Below, piece after piece: positions 1 to 5,190 of a stretch of DNA of 5,190 nt (the stretch's first letter is position 1; each line of letters opens with the position of its first letter). The stretch is taken from NCBI GenBank assembly GCA_030620935.1, contig JAUXIP010000183.1, positions 1 to 5,190 on the forward strand, read 5' to 3'. Both the position numbers and the translations under genes were made by a program. The notes under the pieces were generated by a model. The model ran no database searches, had not been told where the DNA came from, and saw nothing but the letters and a program-made list of their open reading frames with translations. This DNA comes from Deltaproteobacteria bacterium. Its GTDB lineage: Bacteria > Desulfobacterota_B > Binatia > UBA9968.

Positions 1-1536
1 GTGAATGAAGTGTGGGATGTAAGACCATCCCCAACGGTATCCCTCAGTCATCTCGACGGCATCGCCGTAGTATTTTCCGTTGGCCTCTAGCCAGATCCGA
101 CCGACCGCCTCGGGAGCCAGCCGGCCTTTTCCACGTTCTGCGAAAACCTTCTGCTCAAACCGGGTAAGAACATTCTGCCGGAAGACCGTGGCAAAAGCGT
201 CCTCAATCTTACCGGCAATGGCCGCGATCCGGACTTGCGGATCGGTCTCATGCTCGACTAGATAATCGAACACCAGCATCTCACCGAAAACCGACGCGGT
301 CTCCGCGGTCGTCAGGGGGGTATCGTAATTGAGGAAGCTCTGCTTGCGGCTTAGATAACCGTGGAGGCCATGGCCCAGTTCGTGAGCCACCGTCATCACG
401 TCTCTAAGATTATCGGTATAGTTGCATAGGATATAAGGGTGAAGCCGGGGCGAGGGCGAGGCACAGAATGCCCCTCCTCTTTTGCCTTTGCGGATCTCGG
501 CATCGATCCAATGTTTGGCGAAGAATTCAGCCGCGATGGAGCGGAAAGCAGGGGCGAATGCTTCAAAAGCATCGAGGATCACCTCTTGGGCCTGGGAAAA
601 GGGATGGGTCGGCAGCTCTGAGCCGACAGGCGCGTATTGATCGTAAAGCGCGATGCGAGGAAGCCTAAGGAGCCGCGCTTTGAGGCGGAAATAGTCCTGG
701 GCGATGGAGTAGTTGGCTTCCGTGACTTCCATCATTTTACGGACCGCCTCCCCGTCGATCTCGTTGACCAAATGACGTTCCTGCATCGGATCGGGGTAGC
801 GGCGCAAACGGTCCATCGTGAGACGATCCTGAACAAGAGTATCGTAGGTAAAAGTAATCACGTGTTCATGTCGCGAAAGCGTCCGGTAGAGGGTCTCCCA
901 AGCCCTTCTTCTCAGCTCGCGGTCGGGTTGGTGCAGGAGAGCCAGGAGTTCGCTCAGAGTCAAATCTCGCGTTTTTCCATCCTGCTCCAGGGAAAAAGTC
1001 AAAGAGGAGGTGATTTCCGAAAAGAGACGGGCCCAAGCGTTGCTGCCGGTGTTGTCCTTTTCGTTAACGATCTTCTCTTCCGCCTCCGAAAGTTTGTAGG
1101 GACGAAAGCGCCGCAGATTTTTTAAATAGTGGCTGTACGGAGATAAGGCCGGTCCATTTATAAGGTCTTGTGCCGTTTCCTCCTCCAGATCCATCCATTC
1201 CAGAGTAAAGAAGAGCAGCAGATTCCTTACCGCAGTTACCTGCTGTTCCACCCTTTGCTCCAGATCCTGGTGCTCCGGTTTTAGGGAATCGGCAGCATAG
1301 AGGAGACTGGAATAATGGGCCACGCGGCTTAAGGTATCTTCGATCTCTTCCAATTCCCTAAGTCCCTGAAGGAGATCGCCTGAAGCCAAATCTTTAATCT
1401 TGCCTCTAAAGCGATTCGAGAATTGCTCCGCTCGATCGCGGCAATTTTTGAGCGTCGTCCCGATTGTTGAATCATCATAGGAAGAAAAAAGATCGCTCAA
1501 ATCCCAACGAACACCTACAGCGCTGTTTGTTGCCAT
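1..1536 (-). CDS. pepF: Oligoendopeptidase F family M3 metallopeptidase, 3' end cut by window
   Basis: A zinc metallopeptidase of the pepF/M3B family, expected in the cytoplasm, where these enzymes degrade short peptides. The reverse strand is open from ATG at 1536 to base 1 with no stop, giving 512 residues; family members are usually about 600, so roughly 85 C-terminal residues lie outside the window. The active-site motif HELGH is at residues 385-389 (370-384), with His385 and His389 as zinc ligands and Glu386 as catalytic base. The likely third ligand is Glu412 in AETAS. Other family features are RKGKRGGAF (upstream of the active site) and GWSYIPHFIH at the truncated end, which precedes the conserved C-terminal tyrosine region. 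The N-terminal half is helical, as expected for the M3 lid. There is no signal peptide. The ATG was chosen because RWDLSDLF begins about ten residues in, as in homologues; a Shine-Dalgarno sequence is poor. The gene is divergent from the aldolase gene. The family assignment is firm; the peptide substrate is unknown. Confidence 0.95.
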   Translation of the reverse strand, partial: MATNSAVGVRWDLSDLFSSYDDSTIGTTLKNCRDRAEQFSNRFRGKIKDLASGDLLQGLRELEEIEDTLSRVAHYSSLLYAADSLKPEHQDLEQRVEQQVTAVRNLLLFFTLEWMDLEEETAQDLINGPALSPYSHYLKNLRRFRPYKLSEAEEKIVNEKDNTGSNAWARLFSEITSSLTFSLEQDGKTRDLTLSELLALLHQPDRELRRRAWETLYRTLSRHEHVITFTYDTLVQDRLTMDRLRRYPDPMQERHLVNEIDGEAVRKMMEVTEANYSIAQDYFRLKARLLRLPRIALYDQYAPVGSELPTHPFSQAQEVILDAFEAFAPAFRSIAAEFFAKHWIDAEIRKGKRGGAFCASPSPRLHPYILCNYTDNLRDVMTVAHELGHGLHGYLSRKQSFLNYDTPLTTAETASVFGEMLVFDYLVEHETDPQVRIAAIAGKIEDAFATVFRQNVLTRFEQKVFAERGKGRLAPEAVGRIWLEANGKYYGDAVEMTEGYRWGWSYIPHFIH

Positions 1537-1544
1537 AGCTACTT

Positions 1545-1573
1545 TTATTAACCCCGATCCGAAATTTTTCCAA
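1545..1573 (-). promoter_or_regulatory. Weak candidate promoter for pepF
   Basis: On the minus strand, TTGGAA (1573-1568) is followed after 17 bases by TAATAA (1550-1545). The -35 match is four of six and the -10 match three of six. Transcription from it would begin within a few bases of the pepF ATG, giving a nearly leaderless message, which fits the lack of a Shine-Dalgarno sequence but is not proof. One arm of the inverted repeat fills most of the spacer, so a protein bound there would block the promoter. This is an inference from weak matches. Confidence 0.22.
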
Positions 1574-1733
1574 GTGCGCGGGCATGCCCCCCTTGGAATC
1601 AAAGGCTGAAAGGCCAAGCGTCGCGGCGATTCCGTGTTCCCTTATAGGTGTTTCCGCCAAGAGTTGACCGGCCCGCAAAGTTTCCAGCGAAACGACTCAG
1701 TTTCCGTAATTTTCTTTTTTGGATCGGGGTTAA
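1548..1733. repeat. 13-base perfect inverted repeat pair, arms 1548-1560 and 1721-1733
   Basis: TTAACCCCGATCC at 1548-1560 is the exact reverse complement of GGATCGGGGTTAA at 1721-1733. The arms are separated by 160 bases. Next to the G-T pair 1561/1720, three further A-T pairs (1562-1564 with 1717-1719) extend the match inward. Read in the direction of each flanking gene, the motif is GGATCGGGGTTAA in both cases: ending 11 bases before the pepF ATG on one side and 128 bases before the aldolase GTG on the other. Each copy is preceded by an A/T-rich tract. It could be a pair of binding sites for a shared regulator, or the arms of a large hairpin; the sequence alone does not decide. Confidence 0.6.
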
Positions 1734-1846
1734 CCACTTCCGGGGTGGCAGGGCAAGGGACTCTTCAGGAGCTTCGAGTTGCGGGTGTCGCGTCTCTGGT
1801 TGTATGGTGTTTCAAACTAGAGGCTCAAGGCCGGAAACTTTTGACA

Positions 1847-1854
1847 GAGGGGAG
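1847..1854 (+). promoter_or_regulatory. Ribosome binding site that fixes the aldolase start
   Basis: GAGGGGAG lies 7 bases before the GTG at 1862. It is the only strong Shine-Dalgarno match in the open frame and decides in favour of this GTG over the ATG at 1634, which would add 76 residues with no family resemblance. Confidence 0.75.
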
Positions 1855-1861
1855 AACTCAA

Positions 1862-2572
1862 GTGTCGGAGATCGATACACTGAAAACAGGGCTTGCCATG
1901 TCCTGCCGGATGCTCTATCAGGCCAAGCTGGTCAACTACAGCGGTCATATCAGCATTAGGATACCCGGGACCGATCGCTTTCTGGTCAATGGTCATCCCA
2001 TAAGTCGAGCTGCTGTCACCCCCGAGGATATTGTGACCTTTGATATCGATGGAAACCGGCTCGAGGGAAAATGGAATCTTCCTTCCGAACTTCCCATGCA
2101 TACCCGCACGTATCGCGTAAGAAAAGATGTCCAGTGCTTGGCTCATCTCCATAACCGCATGGTGGTGGTGTTGAGCATGGCCGATCGACCTCTGCTTCCG
2201 GCCTCCAATCCCGGAGCCTTCTTTGGCTCGGGTCCGATCCCCGTATATATGGATCCTGCATTGATCCACACAAATGAACAAGGAGACGAGGTTGCCAAGG
2301 CGATGGGCTCCAGCGACGCGGTGATTCTGCGAGGTCACGGCTCTCTAGTCGCCGGCCCGTCGATCGAGTGGACCTTCGCCGCCTGCGTGGAGTTGGAAGA
2401 AAGCGCCACAAGGCTCTACTACGCCTCTCTCTTAGGGCCTGTCCGCTTCTACACGGACGACGAGATCGACCGGGTAGGCAAGGGTCGAAGGCGTCCACCC
2501 GTGATACAAAAGGTATGGGATCATAGCGTCATTACCGCCAAACTCGCCGGGCTGATGGACGGCCTCACATAA
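1862..2572 (+). CDS. Class II aldolase/adducin head domain protein
   Basis: A 236-residue single-domain protein of the class II aldolase family, the group that includes L-fuculose-phosphate aldolase, ribulose-phosphate 4-epimerase and methylthioribulose-phosphate dehydratase. These are cytoplasmic zinc enzymes that make or break carbon bonds next to a carbonyl, usually as tetramers. The family's zinc site is complete: Glu76 in PSELPMH, His95 and His97 in AHLHN, and His159 in LRGHGS. The N-terminal part has the usual glycine loop region (NYSGHISIRIPG, 25-36) and TPEDIV (53-58). Length is typical. Start GTG at 1862 was chosen because of its ribosome binding site and because family similarity begins about ten residues later. 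The gene stands alone on its strand, followed by a hairpin and then a separately promoted gene, so context gives no substrate. The SGHISIRIPG and NPGAFFGSGPIPVY segments resemble the broad group often annotated only as class II aldolase/adducin family. The family is certain; the reaction is not. Confidence 0.92.
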   Translation: MSEIDTLKTGLAMSCRMLYQAKLVNYSGHISIRIPGTDRFLVNGHPISRAAVTPEDIVTFDIDGNRLEGKWNLPSELPMHTRTYRVRKDVQCLAHLHNRMVVVLSMADRPLLPASNPGAFFGSGPIPVYMDPALIHTNEQGDEVAKAMGSSDAVILRGHGSLVAGPSIEWTFAACVELEESATRLYYASLLGPVRFYTDDEIDRVGKGRRRPPVIQKVWDHSVITAKLAGLMDGLT

Positions 2573-2584
2573 CCGGTTGAAATC

Positions 2585-2614
2585 GCTGGATATTTCCAGC
2601 CGGTATCTGTCTTC
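2585..2614 (+). terminator. Possible terminator after the aldolase gene
   Basis: GCTGGA (2585-2590), loop TATT, TCCAGC (2595-2600) forms a 6-base stem 12 bases after the aldolase stop codon. A further ACCG/CGGT pairing (2572-2575 with 2601-2604) could close a larger stem across a 9-base bulge. The tail CGGTATCTGTCTTC is only moderately T-rich, so termination may be weak or Rho-assisted. Confidence 0.4.
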
Positions 2615-2642
2615 ACTCAGGCCCCTGTGAAAAAGATTTCCG

Positions 2643-2671
2643 TTGTAATTTCGGGGGGTTTATGCTATAAA
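2643..2671 (+). promoter_or_regulatory. Sigma70-type promoter for the 121-residue protein gene
   Basis: TTGTAA (2643-2648), a 17-base spacer, then TATAAA (2666-2671) with an extended -10 TG at 2663-2664. The -10 element matches five of six consensus bases and the -35 four of six. Transcription would start near 2678, about 29 bases before the ATG at 2707. The promoter lies after the hairpin that follows the aldolase gene, which supports separate transcription. Confidence 0.65.
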
Positions 2672-2706
2672 ATCGTCTCAATTCCCTTATCATAGAAAGT
2701 CAGTTT

Positions 2707-3072
2707 ATGTACGACGATTTTTTAGCAAAAATCATGGAGCCGGATACCTGCTTACCCTCTCAATTCTACGGGAACACGGGATTGTCTCGCCAATTGGAAG
2801 GTGAGAAAAGACTCATGCTCGCCATCCTAAAAGATGCAGTAGAATGTCTCGAAAAGTATCGGGAACCCACGGGCAGCGCCGGTACGGACCTCTACCACGA
2901 CTCTCTCGAATGGGTCGAGGATAAAGGTACGGACTGGCTTTTCTCTTTCACCAATATCTGCGATCTCTTAGGATTCGACCCGGACTACCTGCGAGAATTT
3001 TTGCTGAAAAGGGAACGCAAGATCGGGAAGCCTGCTAGAGAAAGAGCCTACTTATTTTCGTCTCCTGGATAA
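2707..3072 (+). CDS. Conserved-looking hypothetical protein, 121 residues
   Basis: I do not recognise a named family. The protein is 121 residues, with no signal peptide or membrane segment, so it is probably cytoplasmic. It appears largely helical: a charged helix at about 31-51 (EGEKRLMLAILKDAVECLEK and onward), a loop rich in Gly and Thr at 54-60, then a conserved-looking C-terminal half, DWLFSFTNICDLLGFDPDYL at 76-95, running into a basic helix (REFLLKRERK, 96-105). The segment ICDLLGFDPDYLREFLL could be the second half of a helix-turn-helix, but that is inference. From memory, small unannotated proteins with an LMLAVLEDAV-like segment followed by a W-FSF-NIC-LG-DP-YLR pattern occur in Deltaproteobacteria-like genomes; I could not verify this. 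Evidence that it is real: a good promoter upstream, an ATG with a weak AG-rich ribosome site (AGAAAG, 2694-2699), and little overlap with other genes. It is convergent with the M48 protease gene. Confidence 0.85.
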   Translation: MYDDFLAKIMEPDTCLPSQFYGNTGLSRQLEGEKRLMLAILKDAVECLEKYREPTGSAGTDLYHDSLEWVEDKGTDWLFSFTNICDLLGFDPDYLREFLLKRERKIGKPARERAYLFSSPG

Positions 3073-3093
3073 TAGCCAGGATAAGTATCTTTT
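3063..3093 (+). terminator. Possible terminator at the convergent gene junction
   Basis: TCCTGG (3063-3068), a 7-base loop, CCAGGA (3076-3081) forms a 6-base stem overlapping the stop codon of the 121-residue protein gene. It is followed by TAAGTATCTTTT, a partly T-rich tail, so it is a weak candidate for ending plus-strand transcription. On the other strand nothing T-rich follows the stem, so I do not see a bidirectional terminator. Confidence 0.35.
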
Positions 3094-3094
3094 A

Positions 3095-4495
3095 TCAGCT
3101 CCTAGCCTTAGCAGCATCCAATTCCTCTTTGATGATTCGGCCGCGTGGAGAGCCGGGCCCGAAGGTTTTTATCGCCCGCTGGAAGTCGGCGATTGCTTCT
3201 TCATCCTCGTCCGATAAAAGATGGGATCGACCCAGATAATGGTAGGCATCCCCCAGGCGGTCCATCTTGCCGTAGACCACACCCAACCGCTGGGATGGTT
3301 CGGACCAAAGGGGGGAGAGGTTGTGTGCTCTTAAATAGGCACTGACCGCCTCCCGAAAATTGGCCTCTTTTTCGAACAACGCTCCTAGCAAGATATAGTT
3401 CAGCGGCTCTTTAGGGTCCGCGCTCAGAGAACGCTCCAACGCCTCATGGGCCAATCGGAACTTGCCGATTTGCGTATAAAGCCGCCCCAAGTCCCTATCA
3501 ATGCCCGGACTTTCGGGACTTAATTCCCGCGCTCGCTCGTAGTTTTCTTCCGCCTCCTCCCACCTCCCCTGATAGTGGCGGACAATACCGATCAGATGCA
3601 GTGACTCCCCACTTTCCGGATTTTGACTGAGAAGCCTCTCTTGTTCGGAGACAACATCATCTGCCTGATATTTCTCCAACCGCAGTATCGTCTGAATTCT
3701 TTTGATCGGATCCGCACGTTTTGCCCCGGGCCGGTCCGCCTTTAAAGAACGTATCACCAACCCCACGTGAGTCATGCGGTCTTGACTCAAAGGGTGAGTC
3801 CTCAAGTACGTAGGGGCCTCCGCCGGACTGAATACCCTTTCCTGGTTTACAATCTTGAGGAAATCCAAAATCCCCTTCGGATCATAACCTGCATCCGCCA
3901 TGTATCTCACGCCCAAGGTGTCTGCCTCCTGCTCCAACTGGCGGGTGTAAGAGAGATACCGAGTCGCCGCAATGGCCTGACCCACCACTCCGGCTGCTTG
4001 CCCCTGAGCCGAGCCTCCGGCAAGAAAGATACCGGCGAGGGATAGTAGGCTGATCGGATCCGGGCCAGAGATGCGCGCGATATGGCGGCCCTTCACGTGA
4101 ACGATTTCATGACCTAAAACGCCGGCCAGTTCGTCCGTCCTGCTTAACCGCTCCAGAAGACCCGTGTGCACGTAGATAGACCCGCCGGGAACGGCAAACG
4201 CGTTCAGTTGGGAATTCTCTACTACAAAAAAATGATAATCGAACGGTTGAGGCCCCAGGACGGAAAGAATGTTCTGGCCTACCCTATTGACGTACCGCTC
4301 GACCTCCGGATGATTTACCAGTTTGAGATTTCTCTTTGCCTCCCGGCGAAACTCTCGGCTGATTCTTTTTTCATCCTCTTCAGTCATCGGCTTAACTAAC
4401 GGCAGGGGTGGAAGATGGGAACCGCACCCGTTGAAGACAACGACAAGAAGAAAAAAACACCAAGGCTTCTTCAGCTTCCAAAGTAGAGGGATCAC
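3095..4495 (-). CDS. M48 family metallopeptidase with C-terminal TPR repeats, probable lipoprotein (BepA-like)
   Basis: A 466-residue zinc metalloprotease resembling the BepA (YfgC) group, which in E. coli works in the periplasm on outer-membrane protein assembly and quality control. Residues 1-23 look like a signal peptide (basic KLKK, then FFLLVVVF) ending at Cys24, suggesting lipid attachment, although FNGC is a relaxed lipobox. The M48 domain covers about 40-250: NAFAVPGGSIYVHTGLL (98-114), the zinc motif HEIVH (129-133) with His129 and His133 as ligands and Glu130 as catalyst, a hydrophobic segment at 147-162, the third ligand Glu190 in EQEAD, and THPLSQDR (233-240), which in BepA-type proteins carries a regulatory histidine near the zinc. 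Three full 34-residue TPR units follow at 294-327, 328-361 and 362-395, then a degenerate fourth to about 443. The start is a GTG with GGAGG 4 bases upstream and a strong promoter behind it. The true client in this organism is unknown. Confidence 0.93.
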   Translation of the reverse strand: MIPLLWKLKKPWCFFLLVVVFNGCGSHLPPLPLVKPMTEEDEKRISREFRREAKRNLKLVNHPEVERYVNRVGQNILSVLGPQPFDYHFFVVENSQLNAFAVPGGSIYVHTGLLERLSRTDELAGVLGHEIVHVKGRHIARISGPDPISLLSLAGIFLAGGSAQGQAAGVVGQAIAATRYLSYTRQLEQEADTLGVRYMADAGYDPKGILDFLKIVNQERVFSPAEAPTYLRTHPLSQDRMTHVGLVIRSLKADRPGAKRADPIKRIQTILRLEKYQADDVVSEQERLLSQNPESGESLHLIGIVRHYQGRWEEAEENYERARELSPESPGIDRDLGRLYTQIGKFRLAHEALERSLSADPKEPLNYILLGALFEKEANFREAVSAYLRAHNLSPLWSEPSQRLGVVYGKMDRLGDAYHYLGRSHLLSDEDEEAIADFQRAIKTFGPGSPRGRIIKEELDAAKARS

Positions 4496-4499
4496 GAAT

Positions 4500-4504
4500 C
4501 CTCC
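4500..4504 (-). promoter_or_regulatory. Ribosome binding site of the M48 protease gene
   Basis: GGAGG on the minus strand, 4 bases before the GTG at 4495. The spacing is short but the match is strong, and this start gives a complete signal peptide, so it supports the GTG initiation codon. Confidence 0.7.
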
Positions 4505-4518
4505 GTAAGCATGTAAAA

Positions 4519-4547
4519 ATTATAGAGGGAGTTGCAGGGAGGATCAA
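4519..4547 (-). promoter_or_regulatory. Sigma70-type promoter for the M48 protease gene
   Basis: On the minus strand TTGATC (4547-4542), a 17-base spacer, then a perfect TATAAT (4524-4519). Transcription would start near 4512, leaving a leader of about 17 bases that contains the GGAGG ribosome site. This is the best promoter match in the window. I see no binding site typical of an envelope-stress sigma factor in this short region. Confidence 0.75.
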
Positions 4548-4574
4548 TAGCAGTTAAGAAAATAGCCAAAGGAG

Positions 4575-4603
4575 TTGACGGAGAAGTATCGAGGCAATAT
4601 CCT
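4575..4603 (+). promoter_or_regulatory. Sigma70-type promoter for the SDR gene
   Basis: TTGACG (4575-4580, five of six to consensus), a 17-base spacer, then TATCCT (4598-4603, four of six). The predicted start of transcription is near 4610-4611, only about 6 bases before the chosen GTG at 4617, so the message would be almost leaderless. That agrees with the absence of a Shine-Dalgarno sequence before that GTG. The -35 is about 28 bases from the -35 of the divergent M48 promoter. Confidence 0.5.
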
Positions 4604-4605
4604 CG
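4590..4605. repeat. Short inverted repeat over the SDR promoter -10 region
   Basis: CGAGG (4590-4594), 6 bases, CCTCG (4601-4605) is a perfect 5-base inverted repeat whose centre falls at the -10 region of the candidate SDR promoter. It is placed where a repressor operator would be, but a 5-base arm is short and could arise by chance. Confidence 0.25.
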
Positions 4606-4616
4606 GCCTTACCAAA

Positions 4617-5190
4617 GTGGAAGAGCTTAAATCCAAAGTTGTTCTGGTAACGGGAGGCAGCCGAGGCATCGGTCGCTCGGTAGCCCTCGCCTTCGCAGCC
4701 CAAGGAAGTCAGGTGGCTATTGCCGGGCGGAGTCAAGCTTCCCTTAACTCCGTAGCCGAGGAGATCCGCAACCTCAGGGCCAAAGCACTCCCTCTCACCT
4801 GCAATGTGACCTCCAGGGAAGAAGTTGAAGCCCTGAACCAAAAGATCCGCAATGAACTCGGCCCGGTTCAGATCCTCGTCAACAATGCAGGCATAGCCCC
4901 GGCAGCAAGCTTTTTAGAGATGGAGGACAGTCTCTGGGAAGAGGTCCTAAAAGTCAATTTGACCGGGACCTACTATGCCTGCAAAATTTTTCTCCCTGAC
5001 ATGGTCGCTTCGGGCTGGGGGCGGATCATTAACATCGCCTCGATCGTCGCCAAAGTTGCTTACTCCCACGTATCTGCCTATACGACGTCCAAACACGCTG
5101 TCTTGGGGCTGACCCGCGCATTAGCTTTAGAGACGGCCAGGTCCGGCGTGACCGTAAACGCAATCTGTCCCGGCTATGTCGATACCCCTA
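4617..5190 (+). CDS. Short-chain dehydrogenase/reductase, FabG-like, 3' end cut by window
   Basis: A classical SDR oxidoreductase that would interconvert a hydroxyl and a keto group with NAD(P)H; 191 residues are visible of an expected 245-260. The cofactor-binding motif TGGSRGIG is at residues 12-19, NNAG at 89-92, and the catalytic tetrad is complete: Asn114 in VNLTG, Ser142 in NIASI, Tyr155 and Lys159 in YTTSK. PGYVDTP at 185-191 is the usual segment leading into the substrate lid, where the window ends. Arg38 in AGRS, after the second strand, suggests a preference for NADP(H). The position normally held by Asp in the D-V pair that contacts adenine is Asn63 (CNVT), a modest deviation. The frame is open from 4566; GTG at 4617 was chosen because EELKSKVVLVTGG then matches the usual SDR N-terminus, though it lacks a ribosome site. 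TTG at 4575 is an alternative that would add 14 residues. Substrate cannot be told; fatty-acid or hydroxyacyl-CoA type substrates and others are possible. Confidence 0.93.
   Translation, partial: MEELKSKVVLVTGGSRGIGRSVALAFAAQGSQVAIAGRSQASLNSVAEEIRNLRAKALPLTCNVTSREEVEALNQKIRNELGPVQILVNNAGIAPAASFLEMEDSLWEEVLKVNLTGTYYACKIFLPDMVASGWGRIINIASIVAKVAYSHVSAYTTSKHAVLGLTRALALETARSGVTVNAICPGYVDTP

Larger units (their letters stand above)
1537..1861. other. Divergent intergenic region between pepF and the class II aldolase gene
   Basis: These 325 bases separate two divergently transcribed genes and should hold both promoters. The plus-strand reading frame of the aldolase stays open upstream to 1634, but those 76 codons look unlike protein (a TTTCTTTTTT tract gives a run of Phe) and a strong ribosome binding site marks a later start, so I treat them as noncoding. 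The main signal is a 13-base inverted repeat, listed separately. For the aldolase gene the best promoter guess is TTGCGG (1779-1784), 18 bases, TATGGT (1803-1808), which is poor. No tRNA, riboswitch or mobile-element end was recognised. Confidence 0.6.

Noticed and set aside
637..1125. 162-codon open frame on the plus strand
   Set aside because: It lies wholly antisense to pepF, whose frame here translates to a continuous, recognisable M3 peptidase.
1641..1669. Minus-strand TATAAG (1646-1641) as a pepF -10 box
   Set aside because: The hexamer 17 bases upstream on that strand is GGTCAA, not a -35 match, so there is no supported promoter pair.
1475..1678. 67-codon minus-strand open frame
   Set aside because: It overlaps the start of pepF in another frame, has no ribosome site that I can see, and its product looks random.
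1634..1861. In-frame upstream extension of the aldolase frame from an ATG at 1634
   Set aside because: The 76 added residues have no family resemblance and include a Phe run from a T-rich tract; the strong ribosome site at 1847-1854 marks GTG 1862 as the start.
1841..1869. TTGACA at 1841-1846 as a perfect -35 box
   Set aside because: A -10 at normal spacing would fall at 1864-1869 (GTCGGA), inside the gene and unlike consensus; the sequence is just upstream of the ribosome site by chance.
1817..2498. Two overlapping minus-strand open frames (1817-2338 and 2016-2498)
   Set aside because: Both are antisense to the class II aldolase gene, which has an intact active site; neither product resembles a known protein.
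4554..4841. 95-codon minus-strand open frame
   Set aside because: It is antisense to the SDR N-terminus with its intact TGGSRGIG motif and overlaps both divergent promoters.
1..5190. A novel defence, mobile or biosynthetic system
   Set aside because: All large genes belong to common housekeeping or metabolic families, gene orientation alternates, and there are no integrase, transposase, direct-repeat or array signals.

Overview
The window reads as an ordinary piece of bacterial chromosome with moderate GC. It holds five protein-coding genes, two of them cut by the window edges. A lipoprotein-type M48 protease with TPR repeats points to a diderm (Gram-negative type) bacterium. The small hypothetical protein resembles, from memory, sequences I associate with Deltaproteobacteria-like and related lineages. 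That placement is weak, and the window has no rRNA or other phylogenetic marker.

Layout: (1) 1-1536, minus strand: most of an oligoendopeptidase F-type M3 metallopeptidase; its C-terminal end lies before base 1. (2) 1537-1861: a 325-base divergent intergenic region whose one strong signal is a 13-base perfect inverted repeat (1548-1560 and 1721-1733). (3) 1862-2572, plus strand: a class II aldolase/adducin-head protein starting at a GTG behind a strong ribosome binding site. (4) 2573-2706: a short intergenic region with a hairpin after the aldolase gene and a good sigma70-type promoter for the next gene. (5) 2707-3072, plus strand: a 121-residue conserved-looking protein of unknown function. 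(6) 3095-4495, minus strand: an M48 peptidase-TPR lipoprotein, convergent with the previous gene across 22 bases. (7) 4496-4616: a compact divergent region with a convincing promoter in each direction. (8) 4617-5190, plus strand: the first 191 residues of a FabG-like short-chain dehydrogenase/reductase, cut by the window end.

The genes do not form one operon. Transcription is divergent, then convergent, then divergent, so each gene is probably its own unit or the edge of one. Two encode peptidases (cytoplasmic peptide degradation; envelope quality control) and two encode metabolic enzymes of unknown substrate (class II aldolase and SDR). Nothing in the sequence ties them into a single pathway. 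I found no mobile element, CRISPR array, RNA gene or toxin-antitoxin pair, and no clear new system. The points most worth a second look are the paired inverted motif between pepF and the aldolase gene, the unknown 121-residue protein, and the tightly packed divergent promoters with a near-leaderless GTG start for the SDR.
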